Assembly: GCA_032718475.1 (NCBI GenBank)
Contig: JAUCBJ010004003.1
Coordinates: 1-53,808 of the forward strand
From: Nemertoderma westbladi
Taxonomy: Eukaryota > Xenacoelomorpha > Nemertodermatida > Nemertodermatidae
Direction: 5' to 3'
DNA: 53,808 nucleotides
The translations under genes were made by a program, and so were the position numbers. Below, in pieces: positions 23,498 through 34,933 of the stretch. Positions within the stretch are counted from its first letter, which is position 1. Each line of letters opens with the position of its first letter. The notes under the pieces are model-generated. The model was not told the origin of the DNA, searched no databases, and worked only from the letters and a program-made list of their open reading frames with translations.

Positions 23498-25013
23498 ATG
23501 GCGAAGTACAGTTATGTGACGTTCTCTTTTAAAGTTTGTCATGAGCGCGGTCGTCCTCAGCCTATTTGGAACCTGCTGGGGGAAGGATCGAAATTACGAA
23601 TTGCAGTTCAAATGGATGCAAGTGATGAAGACACAATTAAAGAGGTTGTTTCGATTATATTTCCCTTAAACGGTGAAAACAAGCTTCGTCAATTGGAACT
23701 ACCATTTGCCAGGACCCAGTACTATCACTTCACCTTAGTGAATCAGGACAATGATGATTTAGCCATGGTAGTTTGCAAGAGTACTGTGCTCCGAGATGTG
23801 TTGAGTCCGGCAATCGCCCCATTGTTATTGGGTACACAAAACCGAAACCAAATGTAGGCCCAACATTGAACAGTGGTTCCTCATCATTGATCAGTAGTTC
23901 TACAGATAATCAGCCGATAATTCCCCTGCCTATCGAGAATTCTGATGGCTGATGTTTAATGTCTAGTATGTTAAAAAAAACTCAGCCACGTAGTGAATCT
24001 GTTTGTCTCAGTTGTCCTAATTATATTGAATTGGCTGTACCAGAAGAGGTTGATCGTTTGAAATCGCCTGACGATTCGCTAATAGAATGCTTAGAAGAAG
24101 CTGTTTGACTATCTCAACCTACTCCATTGTCCCGTGAGGAATTTGCTAGTCGATCCATTGCCCACTTGGATAATATTAATACAAATAATATTGATCTTGT
24201 TAATGTTGACAAGTTTCCTGTCCAACCTTCAGGTAGTAATGGCCTTACAAATCAACATGATGAAGTTGAATGTTTTGGTGATCTTTCAGAGGGTGGTTCG
24301 ACACCTGCTAGGGTTATTAATGTTAACATGTGTTCAGTTCAACTTTTGCATAGTAATGAAGTTTCATTTTTTACAAGGCATTACATTACATTCATACATT
24401 AAAGGAAACGTTGAAATCGAGTTTATTGGCTTGTAAACAGTTCGATAAAGTTTATGTGGTGATAGATATCCCAAGGAGTCGAGTTAGCGAGAGTATTTAC
24501 GAATTCATGGAGGAAGAAGTTATTAAGACACCAAATATAATGGTCAACTTTATTTGAGAAGAAGCTGTTGGCAGTGGACCACTTCATGAAATGTTTACAG
24601 AGTTCTTCCGCTACCAGCCTTCGTGTCTGATTTGTGGTAGTTATCCCTTTATGACCTTGTATCACAACTTTGAAGATTTAAGTAAATTTAAACAAATGGG
24701 TCACATTACAGCATTAGCTTTAATCAATGGTGAGCCAGGACCACACTGCTTCACCATATCTGTCACTAAAGCGATACTGGGTCTTCCACATAGTCCCACC
24801 ATTGATGAAGTCCCTAAAGATGAAGGTACCGCACAATTACAGGCACTGTTAGATGCTGAAGATGACAAACCATTTTCAGATGTGCTGGAAACATTCGACC
24901 TTTTCGATATGGCCTTATTGAAGATGAAGGTCAGCTTAACTGACAAAGTAAGTGTTATTAACAGTCTCTGTCGACACTTAGTGATTAGTTCTATCAGTTC
25001 TAAAAGTGATTAG
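23498..25013 (+). pseudogene. Second broken HECT-domain (G2E3-like) gene
   Basis: The first frame (23,498-23,857) starts at an ATG and resembles the N-terminal module of invertebrate HECT-like proteins (VCHERGRPQPIWNLLGEGSK, then LRIAVQMDASDED). A frameshift near 23,850 leads to an acidic linker with TGA stops near 23,950 and 24,105. A further frameshift near 24,390 gives SRVSESIYEFMEEEVIKTPN and IMVNFI, then TGA, then EEAVGSGPLHEMFTEFF. This parallels the HECT N-lobe stretch of the copy at 4609-5990 (RVVESIYDILEESEISTP, FIGEDGVDTEG). The rest of the N-lobe (GHITALALINGEPGPHCFTI, DEVPKDEGTAQLQ) continues to 25,013. No C-lobe or catalytic Cys was found before the minisatellite. The two loci are diverged paralogues. 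Confidence 0.6.
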
Positions 25014-25146
25014 TTCTAACAACTCTTTCATAAACCAAACTCATTCGATCACGTGACCTGTATTTGTTTCGGAACTGCACTCAATCGAACGACAGTAAGA
25101 GACAGAAATTGTATTAAAGTAAAGTTTAACCAGTTCCTTAAAAAGC

Positions 25147-27352
25147 GAGGGTCTGACCTCCAATGGGTATAGGGTTCATGGATGGGGCCAGTGTGCGAAG
25201 GTCTGACCTCCAAGGGGTCTAGGGTTCGTGGATGGTGCCAGTGTACGAGGGTCTGACCTCCAAGGGGTCTAGGGTTCATGGAAGGTGCCAGTGTACGACG
25301 GTCTGACCTCCAAGGGGTCTAAGGTTCATGGATGGTGCCAGTGTACGAGGGTCTGACCTCCAATGGGTCTAGGGTTCATGGATGGTGCCAGTGTACGGGG
25401 TCTGACCTCCAAGGGGTCTAGGGTTCATGGATGGTGCCAGTGTACGAGGGTCTGACCTCCAAAGGGTCTAGGGTTCATTGATGGTGCCAGTGTGCGAGGG
25501 TCTGACCTCCAAGGGGTCTAGGGTTCATGGATGGTGCCAGTGTACGAGGGTCTGACCTCCAAGGGGTCTAGGGTTCATGGATGGGGCCAGTGTGCGAGGG
25601 TCTGACCTCCAAGGGGTCTAGGGTTCATGGATGGTGCCAGTGTACGAGGGTCTGACCTCCAATGGGTATAGGGTTCATGGATGGGGCCAGTGTGCGAAGG
25701 TCTGACCTCCAAGGGGTCTAGGGTTCGTGGATGGTGCCAGTGTACGAGGGTCTGACCTCCAAGGGGTCTAGGGTTCATGGAAGGTGCCAGTGTACGACGG
25801 TCTGACCTCCAAGGGGTCTAGGGTTCATGGATGGTGCCAGTGTACGAGGGTCTGACCTCCAATGGGTCTAGGGTTCATGGATGGTGCCAGTGTACGAGGG
25901 TCTGACCTCCAAGGGGTCTAGGGTTCATGGATGGTGCCAGTGTACGAGGGTCTGACCTCCAAGGGGTCTAGGGTTCATGGATGGTGCCAGTGTGCGAGGG
26001 TCTGACCTCCAAGGGGTCTAGGGTTCATGGATGGTGCCAGTGTGCGAGGGTCTGACCTCCAAGGGGTCTAGGGTTCATGGATGGTGCCAGTGTACGAGGG
26101 TCTGACCTCCAAGGGGTCTAGGGTTCATGGATGGTGCCAGTGTACGAGGGTCTGACCTCCAAGGGGTCTAGGGTTCATGGATGGTGCCAGTGTACGAGGG
26201 TCTGACCTCCAATGGGTATAGGGTTCATGGATGGGGCCAGTGTGCGAAGGTCTGACCTCCAAGGGGTCTAGGGTTCGTGGATGGTGCCAGTGTACGAGGG
26301 TCTGACCTCCAAGGGGTCTAGGGTTCATGGAAGGTGCCAGTGTACGACGGTCTGACCTCCAAGGGGTCTAGGGTTCATGGATGGTGCCAGTGTACGAGGG
26401 TCTGACCTCCAAAGGGTCTAGGGTTCATTGATGGTGCCAGTGTGCGAGGGTCTGACCTCCAAGGGGTCTAGGGTTCATGGATGGTGCCAGTGTACGAGGG
26501 TCTGACCTCCAAGGGGTCTAGGGTTCATGGATGGTGCCAGTGTACGAGGGTCTGACCTCCAAGGGGTCTAGGGTTCATGGATGGTGCCAGTGTACGAGGG
26601 TCTGACCTCCAATGGGTATAGGGTTCATGGATGGGGCCAGTGTGCGAAGGTCTGACCTCCAAGGGGTCTAGGGTTCGTGGATGGTGCCAGTGTACGAGGG
26701 TCTGACCTCCAAGGGGTCTAGGGTTCATGGAAGGTGCCAGTGTACGACGGTCTGACCTCCAAGGGGTCTAAGGTTCATGGATGGTGCCAGTGTACGAGGG
26801 TCTGACCTCCAATGGGTCTAGGGTTCATGGATGGTGCCAGTGTACGGGGTCTGACCTCCAAGGGGTCTAGGGTTCATGGATGGTGCCAGTGTACGAGGGT
26901 CTGACCTCCAAAGGGTCTAGGGTTCATTGATGGTGCCAGTGTGCGAGGGTCTGACCTCCAAGGGGTCTAGGGTTCATGGATGGTGCCAGTGTACGAGGGT
27001 CTGACCTCCAAGGGGTCTAGGGTTCATGGATGGTGCCAGTGTACGAGGGTCTGACCTCCAAGGGGTCTAGGGTTCATGGATGGTGCCAGTGTACGAGGGT
27101 CTGACCTCCAAGGGGTCTAGGGTTCATGGATGGTGCCAGTGTACGAGGGTCTGACCTCCAAGGGTCTAGGGTTCATGGATGGTGCCAGTGTGCGAGGGTC
27201 TGACCTCCAATGGGTATAGGGTTCATGGATGGTGCCAGTGCACGAGGGTCTGTCCTCCAAGGGGTCTAGGGTTCATGGATGGTGCCAGTGTACGAGGGTC
27301 TGACCTCCAAGGGGTCTAGGGTTCATGGATGGTGCCAGTGTGCGAGGGTCTT
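25147..27352. repeat. 50-bp minisatellite, ~44 copies, higher-order structure
   Basis: The unit is GGTCTGACCTCCAAGGGGTC, TAGGGTTCATGGATGGTGCC, AGTGTACGAG. Variant units (AATGGGTATAGGG followed by GTGTGCGAAGG, then a TTCGTGG unit, then a TACGACGG unit) recur as ordered groups at about 25,160, 25,660, 26,210 and 26,610. Because 150 bp is divisible by 3, open frames arise on the minus strand by chance. Confidence 0.95.
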
Positions 27353-27860
27353 TACGATTTAAGATTTTTTAATTACAATTTTTTTCCAAGTAATATAAAT
27401 TATAATTGAATGTACAAAAAAATATATTATTCTTTCACATTGTATTACTTGCAGCAGAAATAATGTAACAATATTTTCGCAATGCGATTGTATGATACGA
27501 ATGTGGTGGTGGGGAGTAGGTGTAAAACACGGATCCAGATACGGATTCCAAAATTATCAATTAAGGGAAAGGAGGAGGTTACAGTGGCACTTCAGTTATA
27601 TAAGCCAGACGTATTATGAAGTATTATTAAAATTCTTATGTAACCCTAACACTAAGTCATAAGGCTTTAAATATAAAAATTATACAAAATGTATTACAGT
27701 ATATTAGACCTACCCCCCCCCCCCCCTCGCTCAATATGTTAATAAATTAATGAAATAAAACAACTTATAAATGTGGCTAAAACTCAAATGGATAACAATC
27801 TGAGTCAAATGTAGAATACCCACACAGTTCTGGAGAGTCTTGTAAATCAGCACAATAAAT
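27353..27860. other. Spacer; no gene seen
   Basis: AT-rich with a poly-C run at 27,714-27,726. Probably includes the 3' UTR of the minus-strand caspase gene. Confidence 0.35.
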
Positions 27861-29189
27861 TTATGACTTGGATTTATCATAGAAGTACAATGTTGAGGTG
27901 GTTTGATCTTGTGCGTCAACATCAGCTGAGTGGTCTCCCCCTGACCGAGTAGGGACTTTTATAGAGTTCTTTCTGAGTTGTTTTATGAGTTTGGAAACGT
28001 CGATTCTACCCACACTATCCTGCCGTCCGCACTCTTGGATATTGTTACAAACCTTAATGATGAACGCTGAACCCTGGTCGTCGTAGACTGGCAGCTTCTG
28101 ACCCTTGCTGCATCCCAGTATCAGGGCGATATCTTTGAACTTATTACCATTTATACTTAGATCGACATCTTGGGATAGCCGTGAGGTATCTTGACACGCC
28201 TCCACGAAGAACAAGCGTGGGCGTGCCGGATCGCATAACGCTGGGCATTTCGATCCTACAAATAGATCCACGATATTTAGGATGTCTACGGAACTCCCAT
28301 CAGGACAGAGAATAGACCCATAGGATCCGTGGCTCATAATGAACACAACCAGACACTCAACTGGTACGGCTCGAATGGTAAGATTAGAGCGGTACCGTTT
28401 GAACCCTTCCATAACTTCGGCGGCGTTGGAAGTAACCGGAATATCTTGATGTTCCACATGGAATCCGTGGAGGTTCTCAAAACATTCCTTAATTATCTTT
28501 ACGTCTTTAGTGGAACCCTCCAAACGGGAATTTACGTCTGGCGATAAAAACGAGGGTATATTTACTATGAGGCAGATTTTGAGCCCGAATTTCGTGACGC
28601 TGGGGTAGGCATCGGCTGGTTCAACTTGAAGGATCAAGTTCCCCCTGGCCCCGGGGGGACCTGGAACCGAGTGATGAAAGTCAGCCATATCGACATCCCC
28701 GGAACCACGGTGTTCGGTTACCCTCTCAGGGTGAATAACGCGAGTGTTGTTCTCTTCTTGAATACCGCTTCGGGGATGGGTTTGGTTGCTGGTCGCCATG
28801 ATCGCCGGTTGGGAAGGCCCCTGGATGAGGAACACCGATTGGTCTGCGTCGTGGCTTGCCTGTATTCGATCGAGGTAAACCGAGTCTGGTAGACATCTTA
28901 TTCGGGGTTCGAAATAGCGGAATAGATGCTGAGTCTCATTGAATTTGCGCAGAATAGCGAAAAACTTGAAGAAATCTTCATCAGGACGCCGCATTAACTG
29001 TGTCAAGAGATTGTAAATCGTGTCCATCGATGTTTTCCTATTTGCATTAGGGCCCTGTATGCTCTCGAGTTGATGGGTTGTAAATATACCGTCAGATACC
29101 ATTACCCGCAGAATCAATCCTGTTTCAAGGTGCTGGGTAATAAAGTATTCAATGGACTTTGTTAATATCTCTTGTAGTTCATGCCTCAT
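27861..29189 (-). CDS. CARD-caspase, single exon (442 aa)
   Basis: Cysteine protease of the caspase family with an N-terminal CARD adaptor domain, the layout of initiator caspases of cell death or inflammation. CARD is residues ~1-95 (helices around LQEILTKSIEYFITQHLETG, LLTQLMRRPDEDFFKFFAIL). A ~100-residue linker follows, and the caspase fold starts near 203 (GLKICLIVNIPSF). Catalytic His287 lies in FIMSHGSYG and Cys332 in FFVEACQD; the canonical Gly after the active-site pair is Asp here. The small-subunit part (FKDIALILGCSKGQ, GSAFIIKVCNNIQ) ends in STLYFYD, the typical caspase C-terminus. The frame is uninterrupted, starting at the ATG of MRHELQEIL. Lack of introns contrasts with the related gene at 36,359, so it may be a retrocopy; no poly-A trace was seen. 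Ligand or substrate cannot be read. Confidence 0.9.
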   Translation of the reverse strand: MRHELQEILTKSIEYFITQHLETGLILRVMVSDGIFTTHQLESIQGPNANRKTSMDTIYNLLTQLMRRPDEDFFKFFAILRKFNETQHLFRYFEPRIRCLPDSVYLDRIQASHDADQSVFLIQGPSQPAIMATSNQTHPRSGIQEENNTRVIHPERVTEHRGSGDVDMADFHHSVPGPPGARGNLILQVEPADAYPSVTKFGLKICLIVNIPSFLSPDVNSRLEGSTKDVKIIKECFENLHGFHVEHQDIPVTSNAAEVMEGFKRYRSNLTIRAVPVECLVVFIMSHGSYGSILCPDGSSVDILNIVDLFVGSKCPALCDPARPRLFFVEACQDTSRLSQDVDLSINGNKFKDIALILGCSKGQKLPVYDDQGSAFIIKVCNNIQECGRQDSVGRIDVSKLIKQLRKNSIKVPTRSGGDHSADVDAQDQTTSTLYFYDKSKS

Positions 29190-29581
29190 GGTGGTTTGGT
29201 TACAATGAAAACAAATCCGAGTATTAAACAGTTAAATACTGAAATAATAGCTGATTAGGAATTAATATTTTAATGTAGGGCAGTAGAGCCTATTGTAAAT
29301 CAACGTTTGCCATTGCATTAGACCTACAGCAGTACAGGTACCGCATACAGGTATAATTTAGGCCTAGGCCTTCCTTTATCACTTATCTTTCAAATTTATG
29401 ATTTGAATTAGGGCCTAAATAAAAATTATGCCTAAACTACTACACACTAGCATAGCATACTGCTATTATAGGCAATATGGCCTACCCACACAGCCAGTCA
29501 ATACAGCAATACAGTGCCCTTTCTGCTTTCAGCCCTTCAACAGTTCAGCAGTTCAAACCATAGCCCACTACTATCACTATA
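29190..29581. other. Upstream flank of the minus-strand caspase
   Basis: No gene seen. Contains TAGGCCTA-rich unique sequence and presumably the caspase promoter; no clear TATA box. Confidence 0.3.
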
Positions 29582-29786
29582 CACCATGTCCTGGAATATA
29601 GTGCCGTTATTCGGGTACATGTAAAGAGCGGACTGCGGACTGCGGACTACGGACTGCAGATTGTCAATTAAAAGCCCAAATATGCGCGGTCAATTTGAAT
29701 TTATAGCATTATAATGCGCAATATTTTTTATTGTCCGTTTAAATCCTTTTTTTGTCCTTTTTTTTTATTTTTTATGTCCTCCAAAA

Positions 29787-31453
29787 GGGGTATAACTTTT
29801 GCGTAGAGGTATAGCCTACATAGAGGCTACATGTAGGTATGTGTAGCCTACATGTAGATGCACGTGTAGGGTGAATGTAGGTAGGTGTAGGTAGGTCTTT
29901 AAAAACAACAATGATGAATGAATAGGCCTACACGGGGTACCCGGACCCGAACTTCCTCGATGAGATGCGAATGCGGCGAACGGGGGTGGCACCCGGAACA
30001 ACCATGAAGAGATGCGCATATGGCGGGCGGTGGTACCCGAAACAACCAGGAGGAGATGCGAATACGTCGAATGGGGGTCCCCTGACACCTGAATACCCAC
30101 GAGACGGAGCCTATCAATACTACAGTACTGACAAAGGAAAAAACGACTGAACGATATACCGATACATACTGTAGATCTTATGATCCTGCGGGTTCGGGCA
30201 TGGAGGCTAATGACTTTGTATGGGCCGAACGGCCCGAACCTTATGTTTCCAGTCAAGGAGGAATCGACTAACGGTTCGGGTTAGAGCTCGTCGTCGGTGT
30301 CCATGAGGGTCTGAGGATGAGTGGGTAATTAAACAAAACGCTAACAATGATACCGGACTGACTGATTGAACCAGAGTGGCGATGGTAGTCGCTGATGTAT
30401 ATATATTATATATATCATGTATTGATTGTTAGTAGATATTTTTTATAGTATTTGTTTATTAAATTGTCTTCAATGTCTATATTGATAATATTGTGTGCTG
30501 TGCTGATTTTACTTATTTTTCACTTTATAAATCTTGCTGTGGCCGTTTTAATCTACTAAACTGCCGTATCAATTTCATGATATTTTAATGGATATGCAAT
30601 TTAACTTCTTCTTTCTATTAACTTTCAATGCAATCAAATATAACTGTAAAGCTATTGACTTTCGTGCTATTGTTTTGCTGTTCTTCGAGATGGGATTTGA
30701 ATCCCATCGGATTACTGATTAATTCCCATCATCGAGATGGGAATACTTTATAATGAAACAGTGTGGTGGTCCGCGGGATAGTGGGAAAGGATGGGACTGT
30801 TGCTGGTTGGTGGAATGTGACTGCCTGAAAAATTAAAACAAACAAAACTTCCAGACTTCTATATTTTTACTTTCAAAACAAAACGTCCAAAACATTTCAA
30901 TGCTGAAGTACTGTTCAAGTCCCATGGATGTATGGTTGATAAACAGATAAAGAGGGGCAGAGGGGGGTCAGGGTTTCTGGTAGACTATAGTCCCCGCGAT
31001 GATGGCTGTTCTTGATTAGGTTACTCTTACTCAATAAACATATAAATCAGAACGAGTTAATCTAATGGAACGATGCCTTTCGTGGCGTTAGCATACTCAA
31101 ATTTATTAGGGCATAATATTTATGACGATGAGTAAGGGACTTTAGTATAATCAGAACGCGATGTTTGATATTTATACAGTACTGCAGTACGGTATGCAGT
31201 AAAACCTGTTGTCTGACAGCAGACAGGTCTGCAGGTTGATGTACCGTATTGTACCGTGGAGATCAGAGATTATTGCCATACATCCTGATTGACGACCGTG
31301 TATCACGTTACTGCAAGTTGACACATAAATTACATTAATATCTATGGGACTACACCTACCTACATTCACCCTACATGTGCATCTACATGTAGGCTACACA
31401 TACCTACATGAAGCCTCTATGTAGGCTATACCTCTACGCAAAAGATATACCCC
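29787..31453. mobile_element. Element E (1.67 kb) with TIRs and a visible empty site
   Basis: Inverted ends GGGGTATAACTTTTGCGTAG (left) and, complemented, GGGGTATATCTTTTGCGTAG (right); arms run on for ~110 bp with CCTACATGTAG repeats. The flank TCCAAAA at 29,780-29,786 is repeated at 31,454-31,460. The uninterrupted site is present in the tandem duplicate near 32,866-32,880 (ATCCAAAAGTCTAATG). The interior holds three imperfect ~49-bp repeats (29,955-30,100) and no supported gene. Confidence 0.75.
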
Positions 31454-31865
31454 TCCAAAAGTCTAATGTTAGGTTCCATGCTACCGGTTTCTCTACTGCT
31501 GTTCTCTCAGGCTATCAGTACCGGTATTAGTATATATAGCACTATTTTGCTGTATTGTATGTACAGATGTAGGTATAAAGCAGGTATTTCTGTATTTTAG
31601 TACCGGTACCGGCACCGGTACTGCTATAGGCCTATTGTGTAGCCTACCATTTAAATACGGTAATGGTAGGCCTACCGGTTGTGCTAATAAATTTTAAATA
31701 ATTGATAGGCCAAACTGGATTGCAGGATTGTGGAAAATGTGGATATACCTTTCACATAATTTAGGCCTATTACTCTGTATTAGTTTTATAATCAATAATG
31801 GATCATGACTACTGTCTGAGTAGTGTTACGGATAGTGGCACCACTACTTCCAACAGCACAGAAGG

Positions 31866-32440
31866 CCCGCCTCTGTAACCTGCCCCTTTCCCTCAATTAG
31901 TTAAATGATCGTTTATTGTTTTGGTTAGATAATCCCGCCTCTGTAACCTGCTCCTTTCCCTCAATTGGTAATGTTATCGTTTATTGTTTTGGTTAGAAAA
32001 TCCCGTCTCTGTAACCTGCTCCTTTCCCTCAATTAGTTAAATGATCGTTTATTGTTTTGGTTAGAAAATCCCGCCTCTGTAACCTGCCCCTTTCCCTCAA
32101 TTAGTTAAATGATCGTTTATTGTGTTGGTTAGAAAATTCCGCCTCTGTAACCTGTCCCTTTCCCTCAATTAGTTAAATGATCGTTTATTGTTTTGGTTAG
32201 AAAATCCCGCCTCTGTAACCTGCTCCTTTCCCTCAATAAGTTAAGTAAGTGATCGTTTATTGTTTTGGTTAGAAAATCCCGCCTCTGTAACCTGCTCCTT
32301 TCCCTCAATTAGTTAAGTGATCGTTTATTGTTTTGGTTAGAAAATCCCGTCTCTGTAAACCTGCTCCTTTCCCTGATTTGGTAAAGTGACTGTTTATTGT
32401 TTTGGTTAGAAAACTCGGCATTAACCTGCTCCTTTCCATC
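31866..32440. repeat. 68-bp minisatellite, copy 1 (~8 units)
   Basis: The unit runs CCCGCCTCTGTAACCTGCTC, CTTTCCCTCAATTAGTTAAA, TGATCGTTTATTGTTTTGGT, TAGAAAAT. It begins at the end of the short frame starting at 31,799. Confidence 0.9.
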
Positions 32441-33275
32441 AATTGGTAATTGTTTTTGGCTATAAAATGAGTGTTTTGCTACGTCATGTGGTAATCGATT
32501 ATCGACAACAACCACAAACTATTAAATATAGAGTCTTTTTACCACAGGCGCATATGGAAATCTATCTCATAGTCTATAAATCATGGAATCATGGAATGTT
32601 TTGGCACAGGCATAGTGAAATCAACTGTCTGACAGTCCAGAAATCAGCAGTCTGACAGTTTGAAGAAATACATACATAGAAAGTCATTAAAAGGACAATA
32701 AAAGTCATTAAAAGGACAACAAAAGTCATTATGCATAATTCGTAAAAAAAAATGACAAAAAAAGTCAAATAAAAGGACATAAAAAATCACTGCCATTATA
32801 ATGCGCAATAATTTTTATTGTCCATTTTTATCCTTTTTTTGTCAATTTTTTTTGATTTTTTATGTCATCCAAAAGTCTAATGTTAGGTTCCATGCTACCG
32901 GTTTCTCTACTGCTGTTCTCTCAGGCTATCAGTACCGGTTAGTATATATATAGCACTATTTTGCTGTATTTTATGTACAGATGTAGGTATAAAGCAGGTA
33001 TTTCTGTATTTTAGTACCGGTACCGGCACTGGTACTGCTATAGGCCTACTGTGTAGCCTACCATTTAAATACGGTAATGGTAGGCCTACCGGTTGTGCTA
33101 ATAAATTTTAAATAATTGATAGGCGAAACTGGATTGCAGGATTGTGGAAAATGTGGATATACCTTTCACATAATTTAGGCCTTACTGTATTAGTTTTATA
33201 ATCAATAATGGATCATGACTACTGTCTGAGTAGTGTTACGGATAGCGGCTCCACTACTTCCAACAGCACAGAAGG

Positions 33276-33850
33276 CCCGCCTCTGTAACCTGCCCCTTTC
33301 CCTCAATTAGTTAAATGATCGTTTATTGTTTTGGTTAGAAAATCCCGTCTCTGTAACCTGCTCATTTCCCTCAATTAGTTAAATGATCGTTTATTGTTTT
33401 GGTTAGAAAATCCCGTCTCTGTAACCTGCTCCTTTCCCTGATTTGGTAAAGTGACTGTTTATTGTTTTGGTTAGAAAATCCCGCCTCTGTAACCTGCTCC
33501 TTTCCCTCAATTAGTTTAAGTGATCGTTTATTGTTTTGGTTAGGAAATCCCGCCTCTGTAACCTGCTCCTTTCCCTCAATTGGTAATGTTATCGTTTATT
33601 GTTTTGGTTAGAAAATCCCGCCTCTGTAACCTGCTCCTTTCTCTCAATTGGTAATGTTATCGTTTATTGTTTTGGTTAGAAAATCCCGTCTCTGTAACCT
33701 GCTCCTTTCCCTCAATTAGTTAAATGATTGTTTATTGTTTTGGTTAGAAAATCCCGTCTCTGTAACCTGCTCCTTTCCCTGATTTGGTAAAGTGACTGTT
33801 TATTGTTTTGGTTAGAAAACTCGGCCTTAACCTGCTCCTTTCCATCAATT
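33276..33850. repeat. 68-bp minisatellite, copy 2 (~8 units)
   Basis: Same unit as the array at 31,866, in the second copy of the tandem duplication. The order of variant units (AATTGGTAATGTTATCG, GATTTGGTAAAGTGACTG) differs between copies, so the arrays changed after duplication. Confidence 0.9.
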
Positions 33851-34195
33851 GGTAATTGTTTTTGGCTATAAAATGAGTGTTTTGCTACGTCATGTGGTAA
33901 TCGATTATCGACAACAACCACAAACTATTAAATATAGAGTCTTTTTACCACAGGCGCATATGGAAATCTATCTCATAGTCTATAAATCATGGAATGTTTT
34001 GGCACAGGCATAGTGAAATCAACTGTCTGACAGTCCAGAAATCAGCAGTCTGACAGTTTGAAGAAATACATACATAAAAAGTGACAATAAAAGTCATTAA
34101 ATGGACAACAAAAGTCATTATGCATAATTCGTAAAAAAAAAGTGACAAAAAAAGTCAAATAAATTGACATAAAAAATCACTGCCATTATAATGTA

Positions 34196-34933
34196 AGAAT
34201 CCGCTCTTTGTTGTCTGGACAAACGGCGGAATGAAGCCAGAAAATTGTAACCTGATTGGCTCAATCATTTACATAGGCCCAAAGGGAACTTTCCTGAATC
34301 CTCTTATTGGCTTAAATGTTTTCATTGTGACACATAGAGATGGAAACACAAACAATATTCCAACATTACTACAGTATAATTATACTGCAAGTAATTAAGT
34401 AGGCCTACCGGTGCGGTATCAATTAAGCTATGCCGTCAGCAGGCATGTACAGTACTGTTGGCCTACCGGTCAGCCGGTTGAAGTTTTCGATTACTTCAAA
34501 CTAAAACTAAGTATAATAATTAGCGTAATCGATGGCGGCCGTATTGCACGTAGTAGGCCTATTCTTAAACGTCCAAAACTAAACTTACTATAATACTGTA
34601 CATCCAGGTTTACGTAAGATGATAGTGCCTTGATGTGAAAGTTTAGGAAAATATTACCTGATTACTACTGTATTTACAGTAGAGGTAGGTTCGCCACTAG
34701 TATATTAGTTCCTTAATCAACAGTGCACGTAATTAGGCCTACTGTATAGGATAATTATTTCCTGTATTACAGTGTTGCACAATGGTAAACATTTAAAAGC
34801 CAATGCTGCAATGGGATGATTCATTCTTTAAGCTCCCTTTCAGCCTATGTAAATCAGTAAATGATTGAGCCAATCAGGTTACAATTTGCCGGCTTCAGTC
34901 CGCTATTTGTCCAGACAACAAAGAACGGATTCT
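34196..34933. mobile_element. Element D: TA-flanked MITE (738 bp)
   Basis: Inverted ends AGAATCCGCTCTTTGTTGTC (left) and, complemented, AGAATCCGTTCTTTGTTGTC (right). The arms stay similar for ~90 bp (GTAACCTGATTGGCTCAATC). TA lies on both sides (34,194-34,195 and 34,934-34,935). No coding frame. A Tc1/mariner-type MITE is the likely class. It ends the second copy of the tandem duplication. Confidence 0.8.

Larger units (their letters stand above)
31461..34193. repeat. Direct tandem duplication of a ~1.4 kb segment
   Basis: The block beginning GTCTAATGTTAGGTTCCATG at 31,461 recurs at ~32,875 with high identity, including a minisatellite, the stretch TAAAATGAGTGTTTTGCTAC, and the TGACAGTCCAGAAATCAGCA segment. 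Each copy contains a conserved 26-codon frame from ATGGATCATGACTACTG (31,799 and 33,209) that stops where the minisatellite starts; coding status is unknown. Confidence 0.9.

Noticed and set aside
25049-26728. Repeated minus-strand frames beginning MNPRPLGGQ
   Set aside because: These are shadows of the 50-bp minisatellite; 150 bp restores the frame, so they are expected by chance.
29816-30256. Minus-strand frames in element E as a transposase
   Set aside because: They come from three imperfect ~49-bp repeats and have no transposase motif.
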